This document shows, one piece after another, positions 38,495 through 49,500 of a DNA stretch of 64,000 nucleotides. A program made the position numbers and the translations under genes. The DNA comes from Ditylenchus dipsaci (taxonomy: Eukaryota > Nematoda > Chromadorea > Rhabditida > Anguinidae), in assembly GCA_004194705.1 (NCBI GenBank), contig SADC01000176.1:1-64000 (forward strand). The letters are read 5' to 3'. Each line of letters starts with the position of its first letter. The stretch's first letter is position 1. Below the pieces are notes generated by a model. It saw only the letters and a program-made list of their open reading frames with translations, was not told the DNA's origin and ran no database searches.

Positions 38495-39985
38495 ACTTAA
38501 GTAAAATTAACTTTTTTTTTCTTCGTCTGTTACTTCCAACGTACTGTATTATTTCGGCGAAAAAAAAAATTTAGATGTGACACAAAAATGGCTAGCATAT
38601 TGTTGGGACTTTGAATAGTACAAAAAATTAATCAGACCTACAGTGCGTTTCATAATGATTATAAGCCACACGCATATTTGGCTTACCAAATATGCCTCTG
38701 GGCATTTATAAAAACTTAATTATCTACTTTTTAACCTCTTTATATGGTCCCCCGGGCCCATCTCATATTGTTTCGCAATTTAGCCAGACCATGGGCTAGA
38801 GCACCGAGAAATAGTGTGGGCAAGGCGCTGGATCAGACGGTGATGAGAGACCACATGGAACTGTCCAAAACATGAGTGGACCAGACTGGATAGTAAACAA
38901 GGCTGGATCAGACGGTGATGAGAGACCACATAGAACAATCCAGAACTTTGGCGGACCAGACGATATAGTCAACAAGGCCAGAGGGTAGCTAAAAGATCAT
39001 ACGATCTGAGGAGACCAAATCTGGAAGGGCGGCCGTTCAGGAGGCGGCCGTTCCGACCAGGAAGGGTCCAGCCCCTGTGGACCAGTGATTACGCTACCCT
39101 CCCGTGTGTGGGCTCAGCATCGCCTTCACTCAGAACCACTGCGCACGCTTGCAAAGAGCAATTGGAGGACGGGCAACCCTCAATTGTTTACTTGATACAA
39201 CACCCCCTCCCATTTTCTTGAAAAAACATTGTTTTTTTGTTTAGTTAGTTTATGTTTTGTATCTATCGTGTAAAAAAACCGCAAAAAATCGCATTTAACC
39301 TAATAAATGGTGGTTTTTTTTCAAACAGGAAAAATATGTTGCCGAAAAGGCAAAAAATCAGCGTTTCATAATGATACGACATTTTCGTGAAAACACGTTT
39401 ATTGGTAATAAGAAAAGTCAGTATTTATGTGACCATACAACCATTTTCTTTAGATTAACTTTGATTTTGACTAGAAATCGACACTTTTTTTGTTGATGGT
39501 CATAACTTTTTTAGTAATAATCAAAAAGAATAATTTGACCTACCAATTATAGCTGAGATTCAGGACTTACATTGTAAATCTATTTTTGATGCAAATGGTT
39601 ATGCTATAGGACCAATAAACGTGTTTTCACGAAAATGTCGTATCATTATGAAACGCTGATTTTTTGCCTTTTCGGCACCATATTTTTTCCTGTTTGAAAA
39701 AAAAACACCATTTATTAGGTGAAATGCGATTTTTTGCGGTTTTCTACATGATAGATACAAAACATAAAGTAACTAAACAAAAAAACAATGTTTTTCCAAG
39801 AAAATGGGGGTGTCGTATCATTATGAAACGCACTGCAGGTCTGATAAATTTTTTGTACTATTCAAGTCCCAACAATATGCTAGCCATTTTTGTGTCACAT
39901 CTAATATTTTTTTTCGCCGAAACAATACAGTACGTTGGGAGTAACAGACGAAGAAAAAAAAGGTTAATTTTACTTAAATTTAGAA
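38495..39985. mobile_element. Nested foldback elements around an unusual GC-richer block
   Basis: The outer arms (about 38500-38660 and 39815-39970) include CTTCGTCTGTTACTTCCAACG, TGGCTAGCATATTGTTGGGAC and GTGCGTTTCATAATGAT. The inner arms (about 39190-39410 and 39590-39810) contain CGTTTCATAATGATACGACA and TTCGTGAAAACACG. Between them, 38740-39180 holds a GC-richer segment with two ~60-bp tandem units carrying GGATCAGACGGTGATGAGAG and then ACCACAT. No protein is encoded. Confidence 0.75.
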
Positions 39986-40152
39986 AAAATAGGATTCGAT
40001 ATTTATTGCTTTTCGGTAATATATCATTGACAGGAGAATATAAATACCAGAGCTAATACCATGCATACCAGAGCTTCTTTACGCGGTAGGCCCTAGTCAA
40101 CAAAATGATGTTCAAATTCCATCTTTTTAGGGTATTTGGGTACCTTTTCACA

Positions 40153-40385
40153 GGGAGAGAAGAATGGGCCATTTAAATTGGGCCAATGCAAATTGCGCCA
40201 TTTCAAATTGGGTCAATTCAAATTGCGCCAACTTATTGGCAATTTTTTAACTGTTGTTTGATTCAAAATCGTGGCCCATTTTGAAATTTGCCCAATTTGC
40301 ATTGGACCAATTTGAAAATGGCGCAATTTGAAAATGGCCCAAAATGAATTGGCCCAATTTGAAATGGCCCATTCTTCTCCTCCCC
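40153..40385. mobile_element. Small element of GGGCCATTT / AAATTGGGCCAATTC words
   Basis: The inverted ends are GGGAGAGAAGAATGGGCC and GGCCCATTCTTCTCCTCCC. The whole interior is made of words such as AAATTGGGCCAAT and AAATTGCGCCA in inverse orientation. A partial hairpin-module flank (TTTACGCGGTAGGCCC...CCATCTTTTTAGGG) lies just before it at 40070-40130, so it seems inserted in such a module. Confidence 0.75.
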
Positions 40386-40481
40386 TATTACGGTGGCTTA
40401 CCTTGGTGACCCAGGGAAAAAAGTCAAATTTTCGGTCAATTTTTCTGCTTTATGCCACCTAAGGTATTCATACTCATATAC

Positions 40482-41590
40482 CGTATTTTCTCTAATTATA
40501 GACCCATCTCTAGTTATAGACCTCCCTCGACTTTGAGGGTCTGTATCTCGTCGCAGGCTGAACATTTGGTAACACTATAGAATCCCCCCCCCCCAGCTAG
40601 CGAAAAATTTACTTTTCCGGAAGGGGAAAGGACCCGTCCCATTTTGATTCTCGTGCTCTGAATAGGCACGGAAACACTTTGATTTCCGAAAAATCGAAAA
40701 AAAAAATTTTCGATTTGCCTTGGTCCCCAAGGTAAAAATTTAAGAAAATTCAAAAAAAAATATTTTTTGAATTCTCGCCAAAACATTTTTTCAGGGATTT
40801 AGGGCTGTATTGGGAGCATGGTACGCAAAATCGATAAATTTATCGATTTCGATAAAATCGATTCAAACGAGAATTATTCAAAAAAATCGATAAAAATCGA
40901 TAAAAAATTTTATCGATTTTTATCGATTTTTTTACCCTCAGGATTCGCCTACTCTTTGGTCTTTGTTTTCAAAACTGCTAATCTCTAACCTGTTTTGTGT
41001 TGTCTTATGAGTATCTTTTGTTGCTGCTCTTGACGTAAGTTAGTATTATAATGCTGTTTGAAGGCTTGAGAAACAACTTTATATTGATAATCGTCGTTAA
41101 TTGGACTATGATCATTTTGTCGTCGATAACACAATCATGTTTTTTATTTTATCTATTTACATATTCTCAAATCAATTGTTTCTTGATATCCGCATAACAA
41201 GACTGCATCCATAGGCGTGCCCAGGATTTTCTGAGGGAAGGGCCTAAACAAGCTAAAAATCCTGATGAGGGAACTATGGCCCAGCTGGCCCTCTGGGTAC
41301 GCTAATGGCTGCCTCGCATATCCGATATCCAGCACTTTTTTATATTTATTTTTTATATAATCCATCACATACCTCCCTGATTACCCCTTCCTGGGTATCA
41401 CCTTCCTGTGTACCCTCCTCCTGCCTACCCCTCCCGCCTAGCCTCCTCCCGGGTACCTTTCTCCTAAACTTTAACTTTACGCAACTTAAACATAGACTTT
41501 ACACAATTTAAACTTCAAAAGGTCATTCCGTCACTGGGTGGATTTTCTCTCATTTGTTCCTTTTTCAGCTCTGGGTATAAAAGTAAAAAA
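40482..41590. other. Truncated MITE end, ATCGATAAA word cluster and unassigned DNA
   Basis: A left end of the TACCGTATTTTCTCTAATTATAG type begins at about 40482, with no right end nearby. At 40830-40945 the words TCGATAAAATCGAT and AAAATCGATAAAAATCG are packed in both orientations, as in the subterminal zones of the hAT-like elements. The rest up to 41590 is non-coding, with CCT-rich sequence near 41370-41460. Confidence 0.5.
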
Positions 41591-41595
41591 GTTAT

Positions 41596-41895
41596 AACTG
41601 TGCGATTCCTTGTGAGAAATTATGGCCGGGAATATTGTAGCCACGGAAATATCGTTCCACGTACGTCTGCACAATGGTACTCGCTCAAAAAAGCAGACAA
41701 GAACACCACATTTCCATCATCAGGCTTCACGAGCAAGGTTTTCCTGGAGAGAAATCGCGCGCCTGTTGAATTGTCCCAATCGCAAGTGTCAGGGGCTATC
41801 CGTCGATTTGATGAGACTGGAAGCAACGCTGACAGACGAGAAGTGGCCGTCCTATCACTGCCAGAACCCTTGAGAACATCCAAAAGATGAAGACA
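41596..41895 (+). pseudogene. Tc1/mariner-type transposase fragment (N-terminal HTH region)
   Basis: Reading across frames, the sequence gives IIRLHEQGFSWREIARLL, then QVSGAIRRFDETGSNADR, then SGRPITARTLENIQKM. This is the arrangement of the paired-type helix-turn-helix DNA-binding region and GRP linker of Tc1-like transposases. At least three 1-base shifts separate the pieces. The DDE/D catalytic domain that should follow is absent; the next gene-like sequence is the hAT element at 42056. This is a dead fragment. Confidence 0.7.
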
Positions 41896-42055
41896 AGGTG
41901 GATGAACATGGGCATCTTCACAGCAGGCAAATTCGGGAGCCATCGACAATTTTCCAAAATACTGAAAAAGTGTGTTTAGCCTGGTGATGGTCATTTTGTT
42001 GAGTAAAATTTATGTTTTCTAGCTTGTTGGAAAGAAGAGAGTTAGGGCTTCAAAA

Positions 42056-43397
42056 TAGAGATGGCAAATGGCCTATTTCGGGACGGGAGGGGACAAAATT
42101 TGCTTTAAAAAATTTCGGGACGGGACACCGGGACGGACAAACTATAAAATTTCTCCGAGACGGGAATCCGGGACAGGGAAAGTTTTCGGGACGGGTCAAA
42201 GCTTTCCCCGGGACGGGACGAAAAACATTGGAAACACATCTTGCGCACATCTTTATTCACAAAACGGCTGATCAACAGCGGTTCAAGTACATCAACATCT
42301 CTGCCTTCTCTGGGCTCAAGTTGGTCTTCCTGTAGTCGTAGATGTCCTGGCCAGAGAGAAGATCAACTCACTTGCTACGCTTGTTGCTGGCGCGGAAAGG
42401 TACTTCTCGCGAACTTGGCCAAGATGGGGAAGTTGAGACTTGTACATGTGGAAGTTCATCATCTTCATCATCGAAAAAAGACTTCTTCTTCCTTTTTTTT
42501 CTTCAGCGCGGGGAGGAGAGATCTTGTTCAAGGTCGAGTTCCACTGCAAGATCGTGTTCGCCAACTTCCTCGAGTAGCCACTTCGTTGCCTTCTGGTTGA
42601 ACAAGAACTTGTTTGCCGAATAGTAGTCTTTGAATCGAGGGTCCAGGAAAGTGGCAATGACGTGATTCCTTAAAATTATATCACTATAATGAGTGGGATC
42701 ACAAGCCAAACAGCAAAATCCTACCTACTGTCCTCCAGGTCGAATTTCTTCATCAACATCGTCGTGAACTTCTTCTTCATGGTCTTGAACTTCATGTGGG
42801 ATACCGACTGCATGAACGCCTTCAATTTGCAATAGACGGGATGATCATGGACGTCACACAGCATGGAAAAGAACTCACCTGAATTCTCCGTCTTGATCAA
42901 GAACTGCTTCATCGACTGTGTGGGCGCCCCCGCTTCCAATTTCTTGAATACCTCCAACTCTTCCAGGTGAATATCGATGTGCTTCCTGATCATCTTCGTG
43001 CTCCCGCCCTGCGTCTTGATGATCACCGATGGATTGCACTTCTCGCAGATCGCCTCCTCTGCCGAAACTTTCTTGAACAACTTCAGCTTCAAATGTTGCT
43101 TGATATCTTTCTAAAAGATTCTAATATTCTAAAGGAAAAATGGGTAGAATGGGAGAGTGAAAGAAGAGTGATAAATAAAGCAGGATAGAGAAAATTTGGC
43201 GTTGTGTTTTTGACGGCTCTTTGGACAATGTATTTTCGAATCGGGACAAGTTTGAAAAAGCCGGGCCGGGACAATGAATCCGGGAAGCGGAGAATTCGTC
43301 CGGGACGGACAGACTGGAAATTTTTTCCGGGACGGGATATATGCTAAAATCCTTCGGGACGGGACGGGATTCCCGTCCCGTCCCGAGGCCATCTCTA
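42056..43397 (-). mobile_element. hAT transposon with internal deletion, 8-bp TSD
   Basis: The terminal inverted repeats TAGAGATGGC and GCCATCTCTA are flanked by exact copies of CTTCAAAA (42048-42055 and 43398-43405), the 8-bp duplication typical of hAT. Subterminal zones of ~170 bp at each end are filled with CGGGACGGGAC words in inverse orientation. The interior encodes hAT transposase pieces on the minus strand. At 1.34 kb it is far shorter than an autonomous hAT element. Confidence 0.93.
42245..43092 (-). pseudogene. Broken hAT transposase (BED finger plus C-terminal dimerisation region)
   Basis: Reading right to left, 43092-42721 encodes a BED-type zinc finger (AICEKCNPSVIIKTQGG, then IRKHIDIH) followed by a helical stretch. 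The frame resumes at 42709-42503 with VIATFLDPRFKDYY, a motif of the hAT domain just before the insertion/dimerisation region. Near 42420-42260 and shifted in frame is EKYLSAPATSVASELIFS, the conserved hAT C-terminal dimerisation motif. The large central RNase H-like catalytic part with its acidic residues is missing, and at least one frameshift is present. It cannot make an active transposase. Confidence 0.85.
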
Positions 43398-43574
43398 CTT
43401 CAAAATGGTGTAAAATGTTTAATGCTATCAAAAATATTTCTTTAGAAAATTAAGCTTTTAAAAGTGAGTCAGAACTTTTGCCGCACCCGTTATCACTTGA
43501 GTACCTTTACCCAGACACAACAACCTCAGTGCCCCATTGGATGCCCTACGGGTATGGAACTCAACTTCAGGCAA

Positions 43575-44090
43575 CTCAACTCACTGTTTTATTCGAATAT
43601 TCGAATCGAATAATTTTATTTGATAGTCGATATTTTTCCTAATATCGAATCGAATATTCGAAAACTTCGAATATCGGAGGAAAATCTTGAATTCTCTATG
43701 AAACTATGATCACTTCGCGCAATGGCTCTGATTCTGCTTACCATTTTAAGATGTTATTTGCTTTGTTGGAACACGAATATACTAGAAAACCACCTGAAAG
43801 AAGTTGGAAATCAATAATCTGGAATGTCACGGAACGTCATAATCTCCACACTCTTGACTAAAATTCTAAAAACAATTGCACATCTTGTTCAGCGTGAATT
43901 TTGAGTCAGAATCGACAGAAATCACAACCAATCATCCTCATGATAAAAAATATTAGAATCTATCTAGAAATTTCAAGTTTTCCGCGGCAAAGCCGCAGAA
44001 TGGGAGACTCTATGGGTCAATGGGAGACTCTATGGGTCAATGGGAGACTCTATGGGTCAATGGGAGACTCTATGGGTCAATGGGAGACTC
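43575..44090. repeat. TCGAATATTCGAA word cluster and 20-bp minisatellite
   Basis: At 43580-43680 the words ATTCGAATATTCGAATCGAAT occur in both orientations, a probable truncated element end. At 44001-44090 the 20-bp unit TGGGAGACTCTATGGGTCAA is repeated four and a half times without a difference, which suggests a very recent expansion. The open frame across the minisatellite is a by-product. Confidence 0.85.
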
Positions 44091-44099
44091 GACTGTAGC

Positions 44100-46598
44100 G
44101 GGCGGGTTTTTCAGGATGCAAACTTTCAATATAGAGAAATCATACATTTAAATTAATTTTTCTTATTACTCAGTTCTTTGTCTCCTGGTTTCACAACATT
44201 GCTCTAAAGACTATAAGGATGGCGCAATATTTTGCTAGTGATTTTTGTTGCAAACTTCTTTTGCATATTATTGTTTCATTGAGCTTGAGTTTCTTTAAAA
44301 GAAATATTCCATTATTCATTATATTATTTTAAGTTTTCTTTGATCAAAACGTCTTTAATTTGTAAAATAGTTTAACCTCGATATATTAACCCCTACCTCA
44401 AGTTACTTTCTCGATACTTTTCTACCCAATTTTTGAAATATTTTTTTAGTTATGTGTTGACAGTCTGTTTCTAAATATCGCAAAGATCCCAATTTTGCCG
44501 GTCGTGTTTGAGTAACTAAATAATTTCGACATTTAAAAAACACAACCTTTTATATACCGGATTATTTTTCGACCTTTTGAAAAGTGTATGACTTTTTAGG
44601 GGGAGGGGGATTGTTAAATTAACCTTTTTTCTGTTCTTATAATTGTTCTTTATTTATTTTTTTGCAATTTTTTTTAAATTTTAGGATAGTTTTAAGTCAA
44701 CTTGGACATTCTTGATTTGTATTTCAGAAAAATGACTACACGGTGTGTCAGAAAAAAAACGCGGACAGTTTCAAATTTTTGTCAAAAGCTCATGCGCACC
44801 GTCTGAAAAAAAATTGTTTTGTGTAAGCTATATAAACAAATTTTTCATCACAACTTTTATTTAGACTTTATTGTAATTTTTAATTTCTTTCTGCACGAGC
44901 TTGTAGCCCTCAATCTCAGCTTTTTTACGAAATATCAAACGGTCATTTTTAAAATTTGAAAACTGAGAAGTTTGAAAAAAAAATAGCAGCTTATTCCTTT
45001 TTAAACCTTAAATTTTCTATTTTTTCAAACTCCTTATTCTCATCGCAGACTTGACTTAGAACAGTTTGAGAGCTCGTTAGAAGAAAGCTGAGATCCATGA
45101 ATACAAGCTAGTGAAATAGGAAACAAAAAAGTACAATAAAAGTTTGAATAAAAATTCTAATATAAAATTTGTTTGATAAATTTAGACTTTTGACATTGCA
45201 CTTAAGTTACTACCTTCTTTCATTAGCTTTTTTTTGAAAATAGTAAGCAAAAATGTCCAGATTGACATATAACTTTTTCAAAACATTTAAAAGTTCAAAA
45301 TGAAGGAAACGTGATGAGATTAGCAATCAAATAATGGTCAATTAGCCCCCCAAAAGTCATGGTTCCTTTGACACCCAAGACACCCATAAACTTTTTAAAC
45401 CTCAGTTTAATTATAAAAAATTTGAATTTTGAATAGAAATATACTTATTGGCACTAAAATTTATACAAGATAATCGTACTGTCAAAAATTTCACCTTACT
45501 TAGTAATTTCTGTACCATTCCAAAATTAAAAAACCCCTTTTAAAGCTCTTTTGAAAGGGGGCCGGATTATTAGAGGGCCGGATTATTTTTCAACCACCTT
45601 CCAGGGGGCCGGATTATTAGAGGGGGCGGATTATTAGAGGGGCCTGATTATTAGAGGTTTTACGGTAATAGCCACTATTCTAATTATTTCGAAAATAGAA
45701 AAATTATTTAGTTGCTAATAAATAACTGGCAAAATCAGTATAATTGCGATAATTAGACTCCGAATGCCTTGAAACCCTCAAAAATATGATTTAATAGATA
45801 AAGAAAATTATTCTGCCAAGTTTTTACTCAAATACTTTAAAGTTAGGGCTTCCAAATCAAAATTTCAGAATAAAGGGCATCTGGTCAAAAGTGCCATTTT
45901 ATACAGTGCTTGTTGGGTTTGGAGTCCAAAAATAAAGGTTTTGGCGTAAGATCTCAAAACTTCCAAAGATTTGAGGCCCCAAATAAAGCACAAATCTTAA
46001 GTAAAAGACGTTTCGAAACCATGTTTTTTGTTGTGCATTAGGGTTGAGACCTAGTTTGTATCTCAAAGAAAGTTATTAATTAACTCGCAGGGCTCTTAAG
46101 TGTTCTTGGTGATTCTCAGCAAGACTTTTCAGCTTACTAATTTTTTAACTGACTTTTTTTTAATTGCATCATTGTTTTCATTATTACGCCTACAGAAATT
46201 ACGAAATTTATAAAAGTGGAATTTTTGAGTAAAAATTAAAAAGGACATTTCTGAATTTAAAAGGTATTTTTGTGGTTAAAATACTTTTTTTGCCGCTAAA
46301 AGTATTTATAGTTGTGTATTAAATTTTTCCGCCGTAAAATTGTGTTCCGCTAACTTACGTAAATTAGCGGAAAAGTATTTTTTAGCAAAATAGAATATAT
46401 TTACGTTCAAATAATTTTTTTTACAGAAAACCAATAATTAGGGAAAAATGCTTAATTGATGGGCACCAATTTATGATGACTCTTTGGGTAGAGAGGGTTA
46501 TGTATAAGTACCGTCAAAGGTGGATATCAAATATCCAACGAAGCCCTGATTCTCAGTTATATATTTTTTTTTTTGGAAAATTAATTATTTTTAAGAAA
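44100..46598. other. AT-rich intergenic DNA with MITE and hAT-like remnants
   Basis: Most of this stretch is AT-rich without genes. At 45554-45666 a right end of a MITE occurs (repeated GGGGGCCGGATTATTAGAGG words ending TTTTACGGTAATA). At 45845-46030 a segment beginning AGGGCTTCCAAATCAAAAT and ending AAGACGTTTCGAAACC is a relative of the hAT-like element at 62447. A phrase TTTAACCTCGATATATTAACC near 44383 resembles pogo/Tigger termini. Confidence 0.45.
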
Positions 46599-49500
46599 AT
46601 GCCTACTTCTAACACCTCTAGCTATCTCTGCATTGACTGTTCCGGTTCTACAGGAGGGCATTCCGCTACTGGACATTTGTCTCTGAAATGATAACAATAG
46701 CGAAAAATCTACCCAATCATATTTTGGGACACACACGCTGCAAAGCTACACCAAAAAAGGCGGCGGGAATCGCGGCAGCTCAACGTGGAAATGGTGGAAC
46801 CCAGCCACAGTGCTTTGCTGACCTAATACCTGCTGATGCACATCTGACGATAATTACGGATGGTCAAATTGGAGATTGCAGTGTGAAAGCTTGTGATGAA
46901 AATCCTAAATGGTCGATCATTCTCTAGTGTTCAAGTTTATTTTGTGGACACAGGAGGCAGCATAAACTTGTCTGTGTCAGCCTCTTTTATCCGCAACTGT
47001 AACTACAAAATCTACAAGGATGGAGTTCTATTGGCTGAGGGCAGTTCAAAGCAGAAAGCAGATTTGAGCAAATACTTTAATCGACCTTACTTGTTTTGTC
47101 AGCAAGCAGATGAATTGTTCAAAAAATTAGCCCTAGAGAATCTTGGACAACAAAATCACCGACTCCGCGACCAACTACTGGACCTGCAGAAAAACTTGTT
47201 GAACCATATTGCTGTGAGTAACTCCGAGGTTGGTGTTTTTAAATTTTTTTCCTTGAGTGACTTTAACTGCACTAAAAACTACGCTGCATTGTGTTTTTGA
47301 CCGTAATGCACATGTCAAATTTCAAATTCCTCTCAAGACAAAAACATTTGATTTAGCGGAAGGATCAATTTTAATTGTTGCCCCTAAAGTCTGAAATTTT
47401 GCCCCTTTATTAACTTTTTCTTGCCCCTTTTTCAAATTCAAATAAAATAACTGAATTCTTGCTCCGATTTTGCTCGAACGCCACAAATCCGAGCAATTTA
47501 CCCGCTTTTGATTAAAAAGGGAAAGATTTCAGTTATATTATTAGAAATTTGAAAAAGGGGCAAAAAAAATTAAAAATGGGCAAGAATTCACATTTCAAAA
47601 TTCGTCTGACTTTTCAACTTCAGAGCTCCAATAACTTGAGCTGCGTTGTCGATTGTGTACGCGTTTAATGCTATCAGATGCAGTATTTCGTGTAATTTCT
47701 AAAACTGAAATTTGATTTTTTCCCACATCGGTAGGGCCACGGCTAAAAAACAGAATTTTTTGAGAAAAAAGCATTGTTTAAAATTTGTAATTTTAGGATG
47801 GGTAAAACGAGTAGCGTCGAATTTTTCCCTTTTGAGCGAAAGATGTCTAAACTCTGAATAAAATTGCAGCCCAAAACCTAGAATGGTTAAAAGACAACTC
47901 TAGATGACGCATTCCTTTAAATCTGAACTATGGTTTGCATTTATAAATGTGCTAACTTTTAGAAAGACCACTTTGACCAGATACGGGCTGCTCTTCAAAG
48001 GAACAATTATTCAATCGCCATTGACCTGCTCAAAAAGCACATTTCTCGGGTTGATTCTTCTGAAGCTAATCAAATACAGTCCATAATCCAGCAACTTATC
48101 GACTGTTGCTGCAGCTACTCTAGCAGCTACTCTTTTGAACTGTTGCAACCAGGAAGACTGTCTCGTGCCTACCTTTGGCTAACATAGCTTTGGAGGAATT
48201 ACCTGCACTTGAAGAATACCAAGGGAGTTATGAGTGTCCAGTCCTGCTGGACACTGACCTACCCTGCTGTCTGATCACCTCGGGAGAGCCTGTGTTTGCT
48301 AGATTGACCAAACCAAAATAGATTTGCTTATCAGTAACCCTCTACTGCTTTTAAAAGACAGGGAACTGGCCCAAAAGCTGATGGGTAGACTAGACCATTT
48401 GATTGGGCTTACAGCTGTTAAAAGCCTGTTTAATCAAGGAGATGTCAAGTCTCCGCTGACAAGGCGAGACATATCTTGCGCTCTGACCTTTGGCTTACAT
48501 TCAAGCCACATCAAGTCAACCAACTACGCTCTGGCTAATTTGTTGTTTGGTAAAAAATTAGTAGGGCAAGCTGAACTTTGGCTGTCAGTGCTATACTTTG
48601 TTACCTGCAAAATGGTTTATTTAGGTATGTTTTGCACATAGTAGATGCTAGGCAATTTTCGGACGTTTTTGAATTTGTGCCTTCTTTGAATTTTTTTCGT
48701 TGTTTGGGAGACACATTTGAGCCTGTCCTAACATATGATGATGACCTACCCTGAGTCTAAAATTAAGCCTTAGTTAAAAAAGTCAAAAAAGATTGCAGGA
48801 AAAAACCAGAAAACAAAACGCCGAAAAAGAGCAAATTTGAAAAAAGGTTTGAAAATTGCCCAAATCAGAAAATACCAATTTTTTGTCGCAACTAAATCTT
48901 TTATTTTACAGCCGAGAACAAAGAATACATGAACAGTTTCAAATCGCATCTTTTGCATCGTCTACGCACTAACGCACCAACATAACTCTCAGTGGTTTGC
49001 CTATACAGCCAGTGCTAAAATGCCCAGTAGACATTGCTTTGTGGTATTGTGTAGTCAGTCCACACCTTATAAACCACAATGACCAGGACGACAGTCGAAA
49101 TCGACTGCGTTGGTTTGGCCCTGCCACGGCCTTGTATTTGACCAAACTCTAGATCTTCTTGGTTATCCATATGACCGACAATGGACACTAACCCAACTTT
49201 CACTCTACAAAGCTTTTCAATGGATGATGGCCAAGGAGAAGGCCAACAAACCTGGCGTCTACTGCTGCGCTCTCAATACCAGCATAGTTTGGTGCTTGAA
49301 GATGGATCAATTGTGCTGCTAGATGGACCTGCTTCTGTGTCTGTGCCTCAACTGCCTGAGTTTAGGGTGTGCGGAGACATGGAGAAACTTCCTTTAGGGA
49401 TGCTGTTTGGTTTGGCTGAGTTGGTGGATCGGAACAAAAGTAATAACTCTGTGAAGTTTGATGCTAAAGCTTAGAAAGCAAAGTGCTGAAGTAGAAGTTA

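Noticed and set aside
41620..41994. Minus-strand frame of 124 codons
   Set aside because: It is the antisense of the Tc1/mariner transposase fragment.
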